A stretch of 64,000 bases of DNA from Planctomycetaceae bacterium (GTDB lineage: Bacteria > Planctomycetota > Planctomycetia > Pirellulales > Pirellulaceae), in assembly GCA_018658605.1 (NCBI GenBank), contig JABHUV010000211.1, forward strand, positions 1-64,000, written 5' to 3'. Below are positions 36,011-44,053 of the stretch, one piece after another. A program made the position numbers and the translations under genes. The notes below the pieces were generated by a model, which was not told where the DNA came from, did no database searches, and worked only from the letters and a program-made list of their open reading frames with translations. How positions within the stretch are numbered: the stretch's first letter is position 1; every line of letters begins with the position of its first letter.

Positions 36011-37039
36011 CTATTTAATCGTTTGCAATGCTTGGTAGTGTGAGCGCACAGCTTTTAAGAATTTGGCATGCGGTTTTATTGGCTGGTAAACAGCTCGCAT
36101 GACCATTTGATATCGCTTGCCAACTTGGTAATTTTCCACGATGAATTGAAAATCCCAGGCCGGATTACCCTGCCCTCCACCAGACGGTGATTGAGTGATA
36201 CGGATGTTGTCGCTGGTGCGGAAAATTTGCGCAAAACCCATGCCATTACTAATACCATAATACCAAGGGTCACTATAGCGATGATCTGAATGGCCAAAAA
36301 CGAGTGACAGCGGAAAGTTTTCATCGTGTTCCAATTGCCTACTGTCCTGCAGCGAACGATGCGTTGCCTTGAGTCCATGTTGTGAGGTGACACCACGAAT
36401 TTTTGTTGGTGGCGGCAACTCAATCTCTTTGATTCGGCTACCAATATTTGCCCACCCCGGAAAATGGATGTCTAGCGATTCAGGTTGGTGAATATAACTC
36501 GCCCAAAACAAACCGATATAACCATTAGAAAAAGTATCTTTGTGGGCAATGCACTCCAACGTCATTTGAATAACGCCTGCTGGTAACAATTCGTACCGCA
36601 AGCAACTCTCTAGTTGAAAGTGAGGTGTCGGTGGTTGGTATAAATCGACGCAATGCTTGTTGATTAAACGCAATTCCATTGGAGCTCGTCGTGGTTCGAA
36701 TAACACATCTCGTGATTGCGTAGTCCCGTCATGGATATGTTCATAGTTGATACCAGCATAACTTGGCACAAACAGGTTCGATTGACGCTGGGAGTGGCGT
36801 AGTTGTGCAATGCCACTATAACCGGCGCGATGACCGGGCAGTTGTTCATCGTCAACGGCTTGATTTGTAACGACAGTCATTTCCACATCCTGTCTTTTAA
36901 GGACGGCATAGGCACTTGTGGATTTCGTCCAATCACCTTTTCCTTGACTCAGCGATGTTCGCGGGGGGGGGGCCTGAGCCAAGGTAGCTACAGGCAAACT
37001 TATTAACAGAAAAAGAAGTACGGCTGTTAGGTGTTTCAT
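36011..37039 (-). CDS. Secreted protein of unknown function with C10 tract
   Basis: The 342-residue product has a clear signal peptide (MKHLTAVLLFLLISLPVATLAQA) and a mature part with many beta-strand-like stretches and conserved-looking aromatic residues. No family is recognised. Directly after the signal peptide, the codons for Ala-Pro-Pro-Pro form a run of ten C on the coding strand (36963-36972 as G on the plus strand). Slippage there would shift the frame at the start of the mature protein. It is the last gene of the minus-strand sigma/kinase island and ends close to the convergent gene at 35944, with only 66 nt between. Confidence 0.7.
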   Translation of the reverse strand: MKHLTAVLLFLLISLPVATLAQAPPPRTSLSQGKGDWTKSTSAYAVLKRQDVEMTVVTNQAVDDEQLPGHRAGYSGIAQLRHSQRQSNLFVPSYAGINYEHIHDGTTQSRDVLFEPRRAPMELRLINKHCVDLYQPPTPHFQLESCLRYELLPAGVIQMTLECIAHKDTFSNGYIGLFWASYIHQPESLDIHFPGWANIGSRIKEIELPPPTKIRGVTSQHGLKATHRSLQDSRQLEHDENFPLSLVFGHSDHRYSDPWYYGISNGMGFAQIFRTSDNIRITQSPSGGGQGNPAWDFQFIVENYQVGKRYQMVMRAVYQPIKPHAKFLKAVRSHYQALQTIK

Positions 37040-37069
37040 TGGTAGCTTATGTGTTTGTTGGGGAAGGGA

Positions 37070-37465
37070 CTATTGTTGACTTAAGAATCCCGCACTGGAC
37101 TGGAAGTATCGCTGGCGGCGGTCATGGGCTAACGGACGGGCTTCCGATTGTTGTTGCAGGTCATCTACATTTGCTTGGCATTGGCGACACCCGTTGATTT
37201 CAAGATGGGTTTTTACAAAGGCTTTTTGATCTGGCGGCATGATACCAAGTAAAAAATTCCCCAAGTCTTCTCGGTTAGGACAACTGACATGGTGGCTGTG
37301 CCAAATAGTACCGAGTGAATGGTTTCCAGCGTTGGTGTCTGCCCTTAGGGCCGTCAAGCGTTCAAGCAGAGTGGGATCAGCGCGTAATTCGTGTTCAATG
37401 TCTGCCATCCGCCCAGCTTCTAGATCTTCATCCAGGTATGCATATAATTCTGCATTACTAAACAT
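37070..37465 (-). CDS. Anti-sigma-factor-like protein
   Basis: The 131-residue product begins with ELYAYLDEDLEAGRMADIEHEL, which resembles the helical start of anti-sigma and zinc-finger (zf-HC2) proteins. A later THLEINGCRQCQ contains an H-x5-C-x2-C set that could bind zinc. No transmembrane segment is visible, so it would be cytosolic. Start ATG at 37465 is chosen because GAGGA lies 8 nt upstream on this strand; it overlaps the sigma factor gene by 8 nt. Immediate position after an ECF sigma gene supports an anti-sigma role. The gene for the secreted protein at 36011 follows. Confidence 0.6.
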   Translation of the reverse strand: MFSNAELYAYLDEDLEAGRMADIEHELRADPTLLERLTALRADTNAGNHSLGTIWHSHHVSCPNREDLGNFLLGIMPPDQKAFVKTHLEINGCRQCQANVDDLQQQSEARPLAHDRRQRYFQSSAGFLSQQ

Positions 37466-38117
37466 GATTGGTATCCTCTTTGGAACGCGGTTCATTAAGC
37501 TCGGGGAAAATGTCTTTATTGAGCCCTTGCTTTCGCAACTGTTTCTTTATTTTGTCGACGAACTCAAATTTAGTACTAGCCACAACTTGTTGGCTAATTT
37601 CTAATTTGTCCGCAACGTCCTTGTTTTTCATGCCTCGTAAAAACAGCAACTCCAAGGTGCTAATTTTGAGCCAGTCCTGCTGAGTTTTATAGGATCGAAT
37701 AAGTTGTGCGATGATTTCGGCTATTACATCCGTTTCCATTCCTTTACGCTCTTTGCTACGGAAAATCGTGGATGGTTTACGGCCCCCTCCCGCTAATTGC
37801 ATCGCACCATCGGAAGAGTTGTTGGCGTTGATTGGAATCGTTGGACGACGACTTTCTCGCCGCAGGTGATCGGTCAGTTTAAAAGCGCAGATTGTAAACA
37901 AGAATCCTTGGATAGGTCGGCTATCATCGAAATTAGGGATGCTCGTGAGAAAACCAATGAAAGTATCTTGGACAATATCCTCAACAGCGCTGGCTTGTGT
38001 CAGTCGTCGCCTAACGAAAGCGGTAAGCCGACCTTCGTAGGTATCGATGAGGGTTTTCCAAGCGTCTTCGCTGCCAGCGCGAATTTGTTGGACGAGTAAT
38101 TTATCTGGTGACGTCAT
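37458..38117 (-). CDS. ECF-type RNA polymerase sigma factor
   Basis: The 219-residue product has sigma region 2 (AVEDIVQDTFIGFLTSI, then PIQGFLFTICAFKLTDHLRRESRR) and region 4 (LKISTLELLFLRGMKNKDVADKLEISQQVVASTKFEFVDK). Regions 1 and 3 are absent, as expected for ECF sigma factors. A charged linker of about 35 residues joins the two. It directs RNA polymerase to stress or envelope promoters. Its gene sits between a kinase/FHA/coil group and the anti-sigma-like gene, so phosphorylation or signal input through the kinase is plausible. Confidence 0.88.
   Translation of the reverse strand: MTSPDKLLVQQIRAGSEDAWKTLIDTYEGRLTAFVRRRLTQASAVEDIVQDTFIGFLTSIPNFDDSRPIQGFLFTICAFKLTDHLRRESRRPTIPINANNSSDGAMQLAGGGRKPSTIFRSKERKGMETDVIAEIIAQLIRSYKTQQDWLKISTLELLFLRGMKNKDVADKLEISQQVVASTKFEFVDKIKKQLRKQGLNKDIFPELNEPRSKEDTNHV
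37474..37478 (-). promoter_or_regulatory. Shine-Dalgarno site of the anti-sigma-like gene
   Basis: GAGGA on the minus strand, 8 nt before the ATG at 37465, decides this start against the longer open frame reaching 37495. Confidence 0.55.
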
Positions 38118-38194
38118 ACGGACCCTTGGAACAAAAAACTTCCGTTACTGAGATTTTAATCAAGTTATGCGTCGCTGTACAAGTAAATCATGCA

Positions 38195-38989
38195 TTAGAA
38201 ATAGTTGGCGGCCAAGAATGCCAACGCGGAAACACTAGCCGTCCATGCGGTGATATTGAAGACGAGCCGTTTTGTTGTTGATGTTTTCTGCGCTGTCATG
38301 ATTTGGTTTCCACGATACACCAGTAGCGTCACGACAGTTGTACCTGCTACGGCAAAAAACTTAATTAACCGTCGTAAAATATGAGAGTCGCGCCAGGCTT
38401 GCTGCATTTGCAAATGCAGTGGCGACACATCAACGACAGTAAACAATCGATATTGAGTGATATCCGAAGGTTGACCCTCGACCACGGGCGTATATTCTGC
38501 TGCGTAAACGTTAGACTGCAACAAGGAGTGACGAGGATCCAATTTCATTCCTTGAGAATGGAAGAACTTGAGCGCCATAGGGTCCAATGTGATGTCATTA
38601 GCAGCAGTGGTTATTAATTCGGTTGTCTGTTTTTCGAGTTCTTTAATCGCCGTGGTGAATTCGACTTTGGCTGTCGTTTCTATCCGCCGAGCGTAGCGAT
38701 TATTGATTGGCAATACGAGTTGTGGTTGTTCAACGATCTCTCCTTTTTCTCCCGTTACGAGATTAAAATCATAGAAAGTCGAACCAGCGGGGCTAGCACT
38801 GGTCGGGTTTGTTGGTTTGCGTTGTTCCGTTGTTACACTACTACTGTTGGTGAAACTTGGCGCAGGTGCAAGTGAAGTGACAACGAGCACCACAGCAAAA
38901 AGGATCGGTGACGCCAAAGCAGCTTTGGCAAGTTTGTTTTTAGTTGGTATTACGTTATTCGGTTTTGTTGACGGTTGGCTATTATTCAT
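38195..38989 (-). CDS. Membrane protein of unknown function, three helices
   Basis: The 264-residue product has one hydrophobic segment near residues 24-43 and two more in the C-terminal part (about 208-228 and 242-262). Between them is a polar domain with EFTTAIKELEKQTTEL, a helical stretch. The first segment could be a signal anchor. No family is recognised. It lies between the sigma factor and kinase genes on the same strand, 4 nt after the kinase stop, so it is probably part of the same regulatory operon and may be a sensor or effector. Confidence 0.65.
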   Translation of the reverse strand: MNNSQPSTKPNNVIPTKNKLAKAALASPILFAVVLVVTSLAPAPSFTNSSSVTTEQRKPTNPTSASPAGSTFYDFNLVTGEKGEIVEQPQLVLPINNRYARRIETTAKVEFTTAIKELEKQTTELITTAANDITLDPMALKFFHSQGMKLDPRHSLLQSNVYAAEYTPVVEGQPSDITQYRLFTVVDVSPLHLQMQQAWRDSHILRRLIKFFAVAGTTVVTLLVYRGNQIMTAQKTSTTKRLVFNITAWTASVSALAFLAANYF

Positions 38990-38993
38990 GATA

Positions 38994-40712
38994 CTACCCT
39001 AACCTCGCTATTCGCTTAAACTCTTGACGCTGGGCTCCGTTGATTTGTGGTGCACTGAATTGGATAGTGAGTACAGTGGCGCCCATGATGGCAGGCATCC
39101 AAGGCTGGGGCGCAACAGGAATCAACCACGCTACGAGCGCCACCATCAATGCACTGATGATGTCCATTCGAAAAGCACGCATGGGACTAGCTTGTTTCCA
39201 CCAACGGCATGCTGTAAACAAAATAGCGACGAATACAACATAGTGCTGATAGACAGGCGCCGGTTGACCATCTAGCCGCCAGTCTTTTCCTGCTTTCCAT
39301 TGCTCCAATACCCATGGAAACCAGGCATCTTCAGTGTGTAGAACCATGAGATCGAGTTGCAGAAAGTTGGCGAGGCCAAACATAAACAGCCCGAGCGCCG
39401 CACCGGCTGGGAACATTATAAAGCGCTTCACTGTATTGTTTTCGAGATCCGTTTCCCAGTATTTACTGATGCTTAGTACAGTCCAACTGCTGACTGTAAT
39501 GACAGACGTCATCCAAGCGTACCATTGCAACATTTCATTTGAGGAAAATGGCGAAGCGTGTGTAGAAAGAGACAAAATAACAAACCCGAAGGCCAATGCG
39601 GCCACCAGTGATTTGACCAGCGACGCAGTTAGTTCCGTGAGTAAGTCGCTGCGAGAGCGAAGTGATAAATGTTCGATCGCGACGTCCTTCCAGTGTCGCA
39701 TGGAAACTGGTGAATGTGCTATTTTGGGAGGAACGTATCTAGTCGCTGGAATATATAGTGGAGTAACAGGCGGTTGTGTGACGGGGACAACGGCATTAGG
39801 GGATTCGTTACCACTGAGGTCAATTGGAGGCCGATTTGGTTTGGCAACCGTTTCGAGGTCTTCAGGCAACTGGGGTCGTTGAACTTCGCGAACATTTCCA
39901 TAATCGGGCGCAGGAATGTCGCGTAACATATCGACGACATGCTGATACCTTTTTGTCTTGTCTTTCTGTAGCGCCTTCTCGATCGCTTTTCTAAATTCCA
40001 GCGGTACGTTCGACAGATCGGGCTTAGCGGAGAGTTGCTTCACCAATATTTCCTGGTCGGTTTCACCGGTAAACGGCACATTGCCGGTCAGTAATTCAAA
40101 CAGCATGATTCCTAAAGCATAGACATCAATTTCGCGACCATAATTGCCGTCGCCAATTTCTGGTGCCATGTAGTGGAGTGTGCCAATACTGCGAGTATGC
40201 CCGCCACGTTGACTACTAGAAATGAACTTGGATAAACCATAATCTCCAACTTTGACATTTCCATCACTGATGAAAATATTCCCAGGTTTCAAATCTCGGT
40301 GGACTATCCCTTTGTTGTGCAGAAACTCAACGCCACTGGCAATACTATAAAACCAAGCGGCAGCATTATCGGTGCTAAGACCAGTCGGGTTTTTATCGAG
40401 AATATGCCGCAAGCTATTGCCCGCCATGTATTCCATGATGATCCAAGTATCATCATCGACACCTTCTTTAATATCAAACAGTGACACTAAATTTGCATGG
40501 CTGACATTTAAAACAAGATGATCTCCCCGTTGTTTTTCTGTGGGGATTGTCGCTTCAGCCTTGCTGGCAATCATTCCCACTTGTTTCAAGGCGACTTCTT
40601 TTTTCCCGTCACTGATAGCGAAGTAGACTTCACCAAAACCACCTTTGCCCAAACCTCGCTTGATCGTATAACCATCAAGTGGTCGATCGCCGCTGGAATA
40701 GGTAAATTTCAT
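38994..40712 (-). CDS. Membrane-bound Ser/Thr protein kinase (PknB type)
   Basis: The 572-residue product has a kinase domain at about residues 14-270. The glycine loop GLGKGGFGEVY is at 20-30, Lys43 sits in ALKQV, the catalytic HRDLKPGN is at 138-145 and the metal motif DYG at 157-159 (DFG in most kinases; the Asp is kept). The MAPE segment and APE-like GREIDVYALGIMLFELLTG follow. A proline-rich linker leads to several C-terminal hydrophobic segments, so it is membrane-anchored. It likely phosphorylates Ser/Thr of partners such as the FHA protein or sigma factor encoded next to it. Confidence 0.9.
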   Translation of the reverse strand: MKFTYSSGDRPLDGYTIKRGLGKGGFGEVYFAISDGKKEVALKQVGMIASKAEATIPTEKQRGDHLVLNVSHANLVSLFDIKEGVDDDTWIIMEYMAGNSLRHILDKNPTGLSTDNAAAWFYSIASGVEFLHNKGIVHRDLKPGNIFISDGNVKVGDYGLSKFISSSQRGGHTRSIGTLHYMAPEIGDGNYGREIDVYALGIMLFELLTGNVPFTGETDQEILVKQLSAKPDLSNVPLEFRKAIEKALQKDKTKRYQHVVDMLRDIPAPDYGNVREVQRPQLPEDLETVAKPNRPPIDLSGNESPNAVVPVTQPPVTPLYIPATRYVPPKIAHSPVSMRHWKDVAIEHLSLRSRSDLLTELTASLVKSLVAALAFGFVILSLSTHASPFSSNEMLQWYAWMTSVITVSSWTVLSISKYWETDLENNTVKRFIMFPAGAALGLFMFGLANFLQLDLMVLHTEDAWFPWVLEQWKAGKDWRLDGQPAPVYQHYVVFVAILFTACRWWKQASPMRAFRMDIISALMVALVAWLIPVAPQPWMPAIMGATVLTIQFSAPQINGAQRQEFKRIARLG

Positions 40713-40807
40713 GGTTTCAATCCTACAAATAGGAGTACGAATTACTGAGGGCTAACTGATAGGTTAATGGTCACTTATGGGGTTTGTCTAGTTTCTTAGT
40801 TGAGTTT

Positions 40808-41476
40808 CTATAATGCTTCGATACCGAGTGATATGTAATCGCTTTTTATTTTGGAACCAAGAAAAACAGGACCTACGGATTGCTCGTGTTTTTCATCCAG
40901 ATCGATTGGTTGGTCGGAGCGGCAAGCGACGCCTTGTTCGCTGCGATACAATACGATTTGATGTTCATCATAGGGGTAAACAACATGATCATGGTTACGA
41001 TTACCAATAATGAGTGAATCGGCCATGAGTAGAATGCCATCGGTGCGTGGATGTGTACGGTGGCCTGTAGTGAACTCTAATTTTGCAGTTGCGCTGAGTG
41101 GATGGGGCTTGTGAAACAGTAGTTCCACGTTGCCGAACTGAATTTGATCACCATTGTGTAGTGGAGTTTCAGTGGTTATTTCACTACCACGAACCCGAAC
41201 TGTTGAAATCGGTTCCAGAATATACTGGTCATCAATTCGCCGAATTCTGGCATGGTTACGCGATACATCGCCTAGCAATGGAATATCGACGGTCGACCCT
41301 GCAATGGCTTGTCCCAAAGTAATAACATCTTGGAGACATACGAAGTAGCCACCGACGGCATCGACCCAGAGGATAAATCGCTGAGTGTGAGTGATCGGTT
41401 TCATGATGCGATCCTGGAAAAAATGTTGCTCACCTAGTGTTATCTTGGGAGCGGTTTGTGAGAGTGCGTTTTGCAT
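40808..41476 (-). CDS. FHA-domain protein
   Basis: The 222-residue product contains one forkhead-associated domain at about residues 50-120, with the signature DVSRNHARI and the later LHNGDQIQFGNVEL strand. FHA domains bind phosphothreonine, so this protein is a likely partner of the adjacent Ser/Thr kinase. A second, weaker FHA-like stretch covers about residues 125-222 (LEFTTGHRTHPRTDGILLMADSLIIGN). No catalytic motif. It is the second gene after the coiled-coil protein, with a strong terminator hairpin between them. Confidence 0.85.
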   Translation of the reverse strand: MQNALSQTAPKITLGEQHFFQDRIMKPITHTQRFILWVDAVGGYFVCLQDVITLGQAIAGSTVDIPLLGDVSRNHARIRRIDDQYILEPISTVRVRGSEITTETPLHNGDQIQFGNVELLFHKPHPLSATAKLEFTTGHRTHPRTDGILLMADSLIIGNRNHDHVVYPYDEHQIVLYRSEQGVACRSDQPIDLDEKHEQSVGPVFLGSKIKSDYISLGIEAL

Positions 41477-41602
41477 GGGGTTGTAAGTTAACTGAGTTCT
41501 TATTTACTATACTCTTGATTTTGACACTTTAGTTTACGTTTGGATAAGATTAGAGCTGTCATGTCGTATTGACATGGAATTTCATACTATCCGCGCAAGA
41601 AT

Positions 41603-41631
41603 GGAGCTCACACAAATAATGTGTGAGCTCC
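41603..41631. terminator. Strong 12-bp hairpin after the coiled-coil gene
   Basis: GGAGCTCACACA at 41603-41614 and TGTGTGAGCTCC at 41620-41631 are perfect reverse complements around a 5-nt loop. It lies 20 nt past the stop codon of the minus-strand gene at 41651 and about 125 nt upstream of the FHA gene start. On the minus strand it is followed by ATTCTTG, a modest U tract. It is the strongest hairpin I found in the window and probably separates the coiled-coil gene from the kinase/sigma operon. Confidence 0.75.
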
Positions 41632-41650
41632 GATCTAAGAGCGATCAACG

Positions 41651-42469
41651 CTAGTTTTTAACTACTTGCGTTGAAACTTCGTCACCATTCTCGTTGGTTC
41701 CAAAATAGTTCGTGATTTCATCCATCAGATCTACTTGGGATTCACTATCCTGAACTGGGATACGATCAAACGAGCGGCTTTCAGAGTTGGCCATGCGTTC
41801 TTCGGCGCTGAGACGAGAATCGATTTCGTCAATCAATTGAGTCGTCTTAGCGAGTTGGCTATCATCGAAGACAAATTGACTGCTTGATTTAGCAACTTCA
41901 ATCATGCGATTACGAGCAGCTAAATTGTCAATTTGCACACGCAATTTACGTTGCACACCTTGCATGTCTGCCAACTTAGTACGGGCAGTGCGAAGATTAC
42001 TCATACGTGTGGTGAGCAATCTCTTGAGGTTCTTTAAAGTCGATTCGTCGGTTTTGTATTCTTCAAACCGATTTTCCAAATCTCGTTTTACCTCTTGAGC
42101 AGTATAAGCATTCCCGGTGTAGACAAAGTTTTCAGTACCAGAGGCCAGATCCGCGTTGAGCTGGATGATGGCTTTTTGGTCAGTCGTTAACTTTGTTTCA
42201 AAGTCCTGGATGTGCTCTTCGAGCTTTTCAATTTCGACTTCTTCTCCAGTGATCAATTCCATGTTCTTGCGAACTTCGGGAGTGATTTCTGAGATATGTT
42301 GTCGAGCTCGTTCTAGTTCAAAGTTCACAGGAACTGAGCTTTTAACGGAATCGCGAACACTGGCAACCGAAGTGGTCAGATAGCTGGTTGCGTCGCTACC
42401 AAAGAGGAGAGCTAAAAGCATTAATACTGCAGTGGCACCACCTCCAAAATATAATACTCTTTTCTTCAT
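41651..42469 (-). CDS. Membrane-anchored coiled-coil protein
   Basis: The 272-residue product begins with a short basic start and a hydrophobic helix (about residues 6-22: YFGGGATAVLMLLALLF), then a long coiled coil (about residues 45-200) rich in Glu, Lys, Leu and Arg, and an acidic tail. Single-helix anchor plus coil resembles PspA/YhcB-like or envelope-stress proteins, but no family is recognised. Start ATG at 42469 is chosen because AAAGGA (42479-42484 on this strand) lies 9 nt upstream, inside the codons of a longer in-frame ORF. It belongs by position to the sigma-factor island. Confidence 0.65.
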   Translation of the reverse strand: MKKRVLYFGGGATAVLMLLALLFGSDATSYLTTSVASVRDSVKSSVPVNFELERARQHISEITPEVRKNMELITGEEVEIEKLEEHIQDFETKLTTDQKAIIQLNADLASGTENFVYTGNAYTAQEVKRDLENRFEEYKTDESTLKNLKRLLTTRMSNLRTARTKLADMQGVQRKLRVQIDNLAARNRMIEVAKSSSQFVFDDSQLAKTTQLIDEIDSRLSAEERMANSESRSFDRIPVQDSESQVDLMDEITNYFGTNENGDEVSTQVVKN

Positions 42470-42478
42470 AACTAGATG

Positions 42479-42484
42479 TCCTTT
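42479..42484 (-). promoter_or_regulatory. Shine-Dalgarno site of the coiled-coil gene
   Basis: AAAGGA on the minus strand, 9 nt before the ATG at 42469, supports the shorter start. Confidence 0.6.
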
Positions 42485-42554
42485 CATAAGACATTTTGAT
42501 TGAGGGCCATGTATTTTGGCCCGTTGGTGCTTTCCGAAGCATTTTTCGTTTTGA

Positions 42555-42569
42555 GAACCACAGTGGTTC
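42555..42569. promoter_or_regulatory. 15-bp palindrome, possible operator
   Basis: GAACCAC and GTGGTTC flank one central A, a perfect 7-1-7 inverted repeat. It lies 85 nt upstream of the coiled-coil gene start, in the divergent region with the HEAT-like gene. On the minus strand it also begins with GGAACC, similar to ECF -35 elements, but no fitting -10 is placed at the right distance. It could be an operator. Confidence 0.4.
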
Positions 42570-42827
42570 CAAACGTGGCCGAAAATCGTTTTCTGCCAAC
42601 CTTTACCTATCTGTTCGCACAGCGAGTCCGAAAATTAGCGATGGTAAGTAAAAAAATGGAAAAAACTTAGCTGATGCGATATTTCACTAAAAAATAGGTG
42701 CTATTCATTATTTACGAACATCGTAGTCTGACATTGTTGCCCTATAATCAAACTACAGCAGTAGCGAAGTCGAGCAACGATGCGATCGTTATATTGCTTA
42801 GATATTCCCAATGTGTGAGATGGAAAC

Positions 42828-44048
42828 ATGACCCAAAATTCTAGGACAATTCGTAATAAATTGTTCGTAGCGACAGTTGGAATATGGATTTTATTGTGCC
42901 TGAATTCTTCAGTACTCGTAGCTCAAGATTCACCAACAACTGCGGAGCAGGCAAAAATTGTGGAATTGATCAAACAACTGGGATCGGAGTCGTTCCAAAT
43001 TAGGGAACAAGCCCAATCGCAGCTATTAGCAACAGGTCTAGCCGCTCAGGACGAACTAAGCAAAGCACTGAAAAGCGCTGATTTAGAAATACGATTTCGC
43101 GTTCGTCGTATATATGTTGAGTTGCTACAGATGGATTTTCAGCGACGTCTGACGTTATTCGTCAACGACGTTGATGGCAAGTTGAAACATGATTTGCCCG
43201 CTTGGAAAATGTATCGAGAAAAAGTTGGCAGTAGCTTGGAGCACCGCAAGTTATTTGCTGCGATGGTTCGAGTTGAGGCGCCGTTTCTAATAGCGATTGA
43301 AACAAAAACGAATATTTATTCTACGCTCAACACTCGCTTAAAAGATTTGCAACCCTATGGCAGCACGCCGAGTAACGGTCCGAAGGTTGCGCGGCTGGAA
43401 AGCATTGCGGCTATTCTGCTGGCGTCGATGCAATTAGATAACACACAACTCAATCGTATCATTTCGCCGATGTATAACTTGTTGAATTTCCAAGAAACTA
43501 AGAATGGTATTCGAGGCGGTGACAACTCGGGGATTATTAAAGGCATGATAGCGTCATACATCGAACAAAATATTGAGACGGCCAATAGTCAGTTGCCGTT
43601 GACGTTGGTGCTGGAATATGGATTTGAAGATGTTGGTTTACGAATTGGTCGAAAACTAATTGCTGATTCTAAAATGTCTTCACTCGTACGAGAATATGCT
43701 GCAATCTGCTTAATCCGTTTTGGTACCGCTGCTGAAATTCCTAAGTTATTACCAATGTTGACGGAAAAGAGTGTCATCCATTCATGGAGCACATCTCAAG
43801 CCAAAGGGAAGATCATCAAGACGCAAGTTCGCGATGCGATCCTAGTCTTGCTATTACATCAGACAAAGCAAGACGCTGCGGACTATGGCTTCCGATTTGT
43901 ACAGCCTAATCCCATTACGGTATTCCGAGTTTATTCGGCGGGGTTTATTGAAGATGCTGAGCGTGAAGCGGCACATTCTCAATGGAATAAATGGTGGGAT
44001 GAAAACAAGGAAATGGTTCTTAAGTCATCCGTAGTGGAAGAAAAGTAA
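42828..44048 (+). CDS. Exported HEAT-like helical-repeat protein
   Basis: The 406-residue product has a signal peptide (about residues 10-32, ending VLVAQD). It then has repeated helical stretches such as IVELIKQLGSESFQIREQAQSQLLATG and LVREYAAICLIRFGTAAEIPKLLPMLT, which fit HEAT-type repeats. It should be exported and act in protein binding. No enzyme motif is present and no family name is assigned. The PncC-like fusion gene starts 5 nt after its stop, so they are probably cotranscribed, though a functional link is not obvious. Confidence 0.7.
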   Translation: MTQNSRTIRNKLFVATVGIWILLCLNSSVLVAQDSPTTAEQAKIVELIKQLGSESFQIREQAQSQLLATGLAAQDELSKALKSADLEIRFRVRRIYVELLQMDFQRRLTLFVNDVDGKLKHDLPAWKMYREKVGSSLEHRKLFAAMVRVEAPFLIAIETKTNIYSTLNTRLKDLQPYGSTPSNGPKVARLESIAAILLASMQLDNTQLNRIISPMYNLLNFQETKNGIRGGDNSGIIKGMIASYIEQNIETANSQLPLTLVLEYGFEDVGLRIGRKLIADSKMSSLVREYAAICLIRFGTAAEIPKLLPMLTEKSVIHSWSTSQAKGKIIKTQVRDAILVLLLHQTKQDAADYGFRFVQPNPITVFRVYSAGFIEDAEREAAHSQWNKWWDENKEMVLKSSVVEEK

Positions 44049-44053
44049 CACTC

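Larger units (their letters stand above)
42470..42827. other. Divergent gene-free region
   Basis: 358 nt between the coiled-coil gene (minus) and the HEAT-like gene (plus) with no supported gene. It holds the palindrome at 42555-42569 and AT-rich stretches around 42640-42720 that could contain promoters for either side. Confidence 0.5.

Noticed and set aside
37239..37604. Plus-strand open frame of 121 codons
   Set aside because: Shadow of the anti-sigma-like and sigma factor genes.
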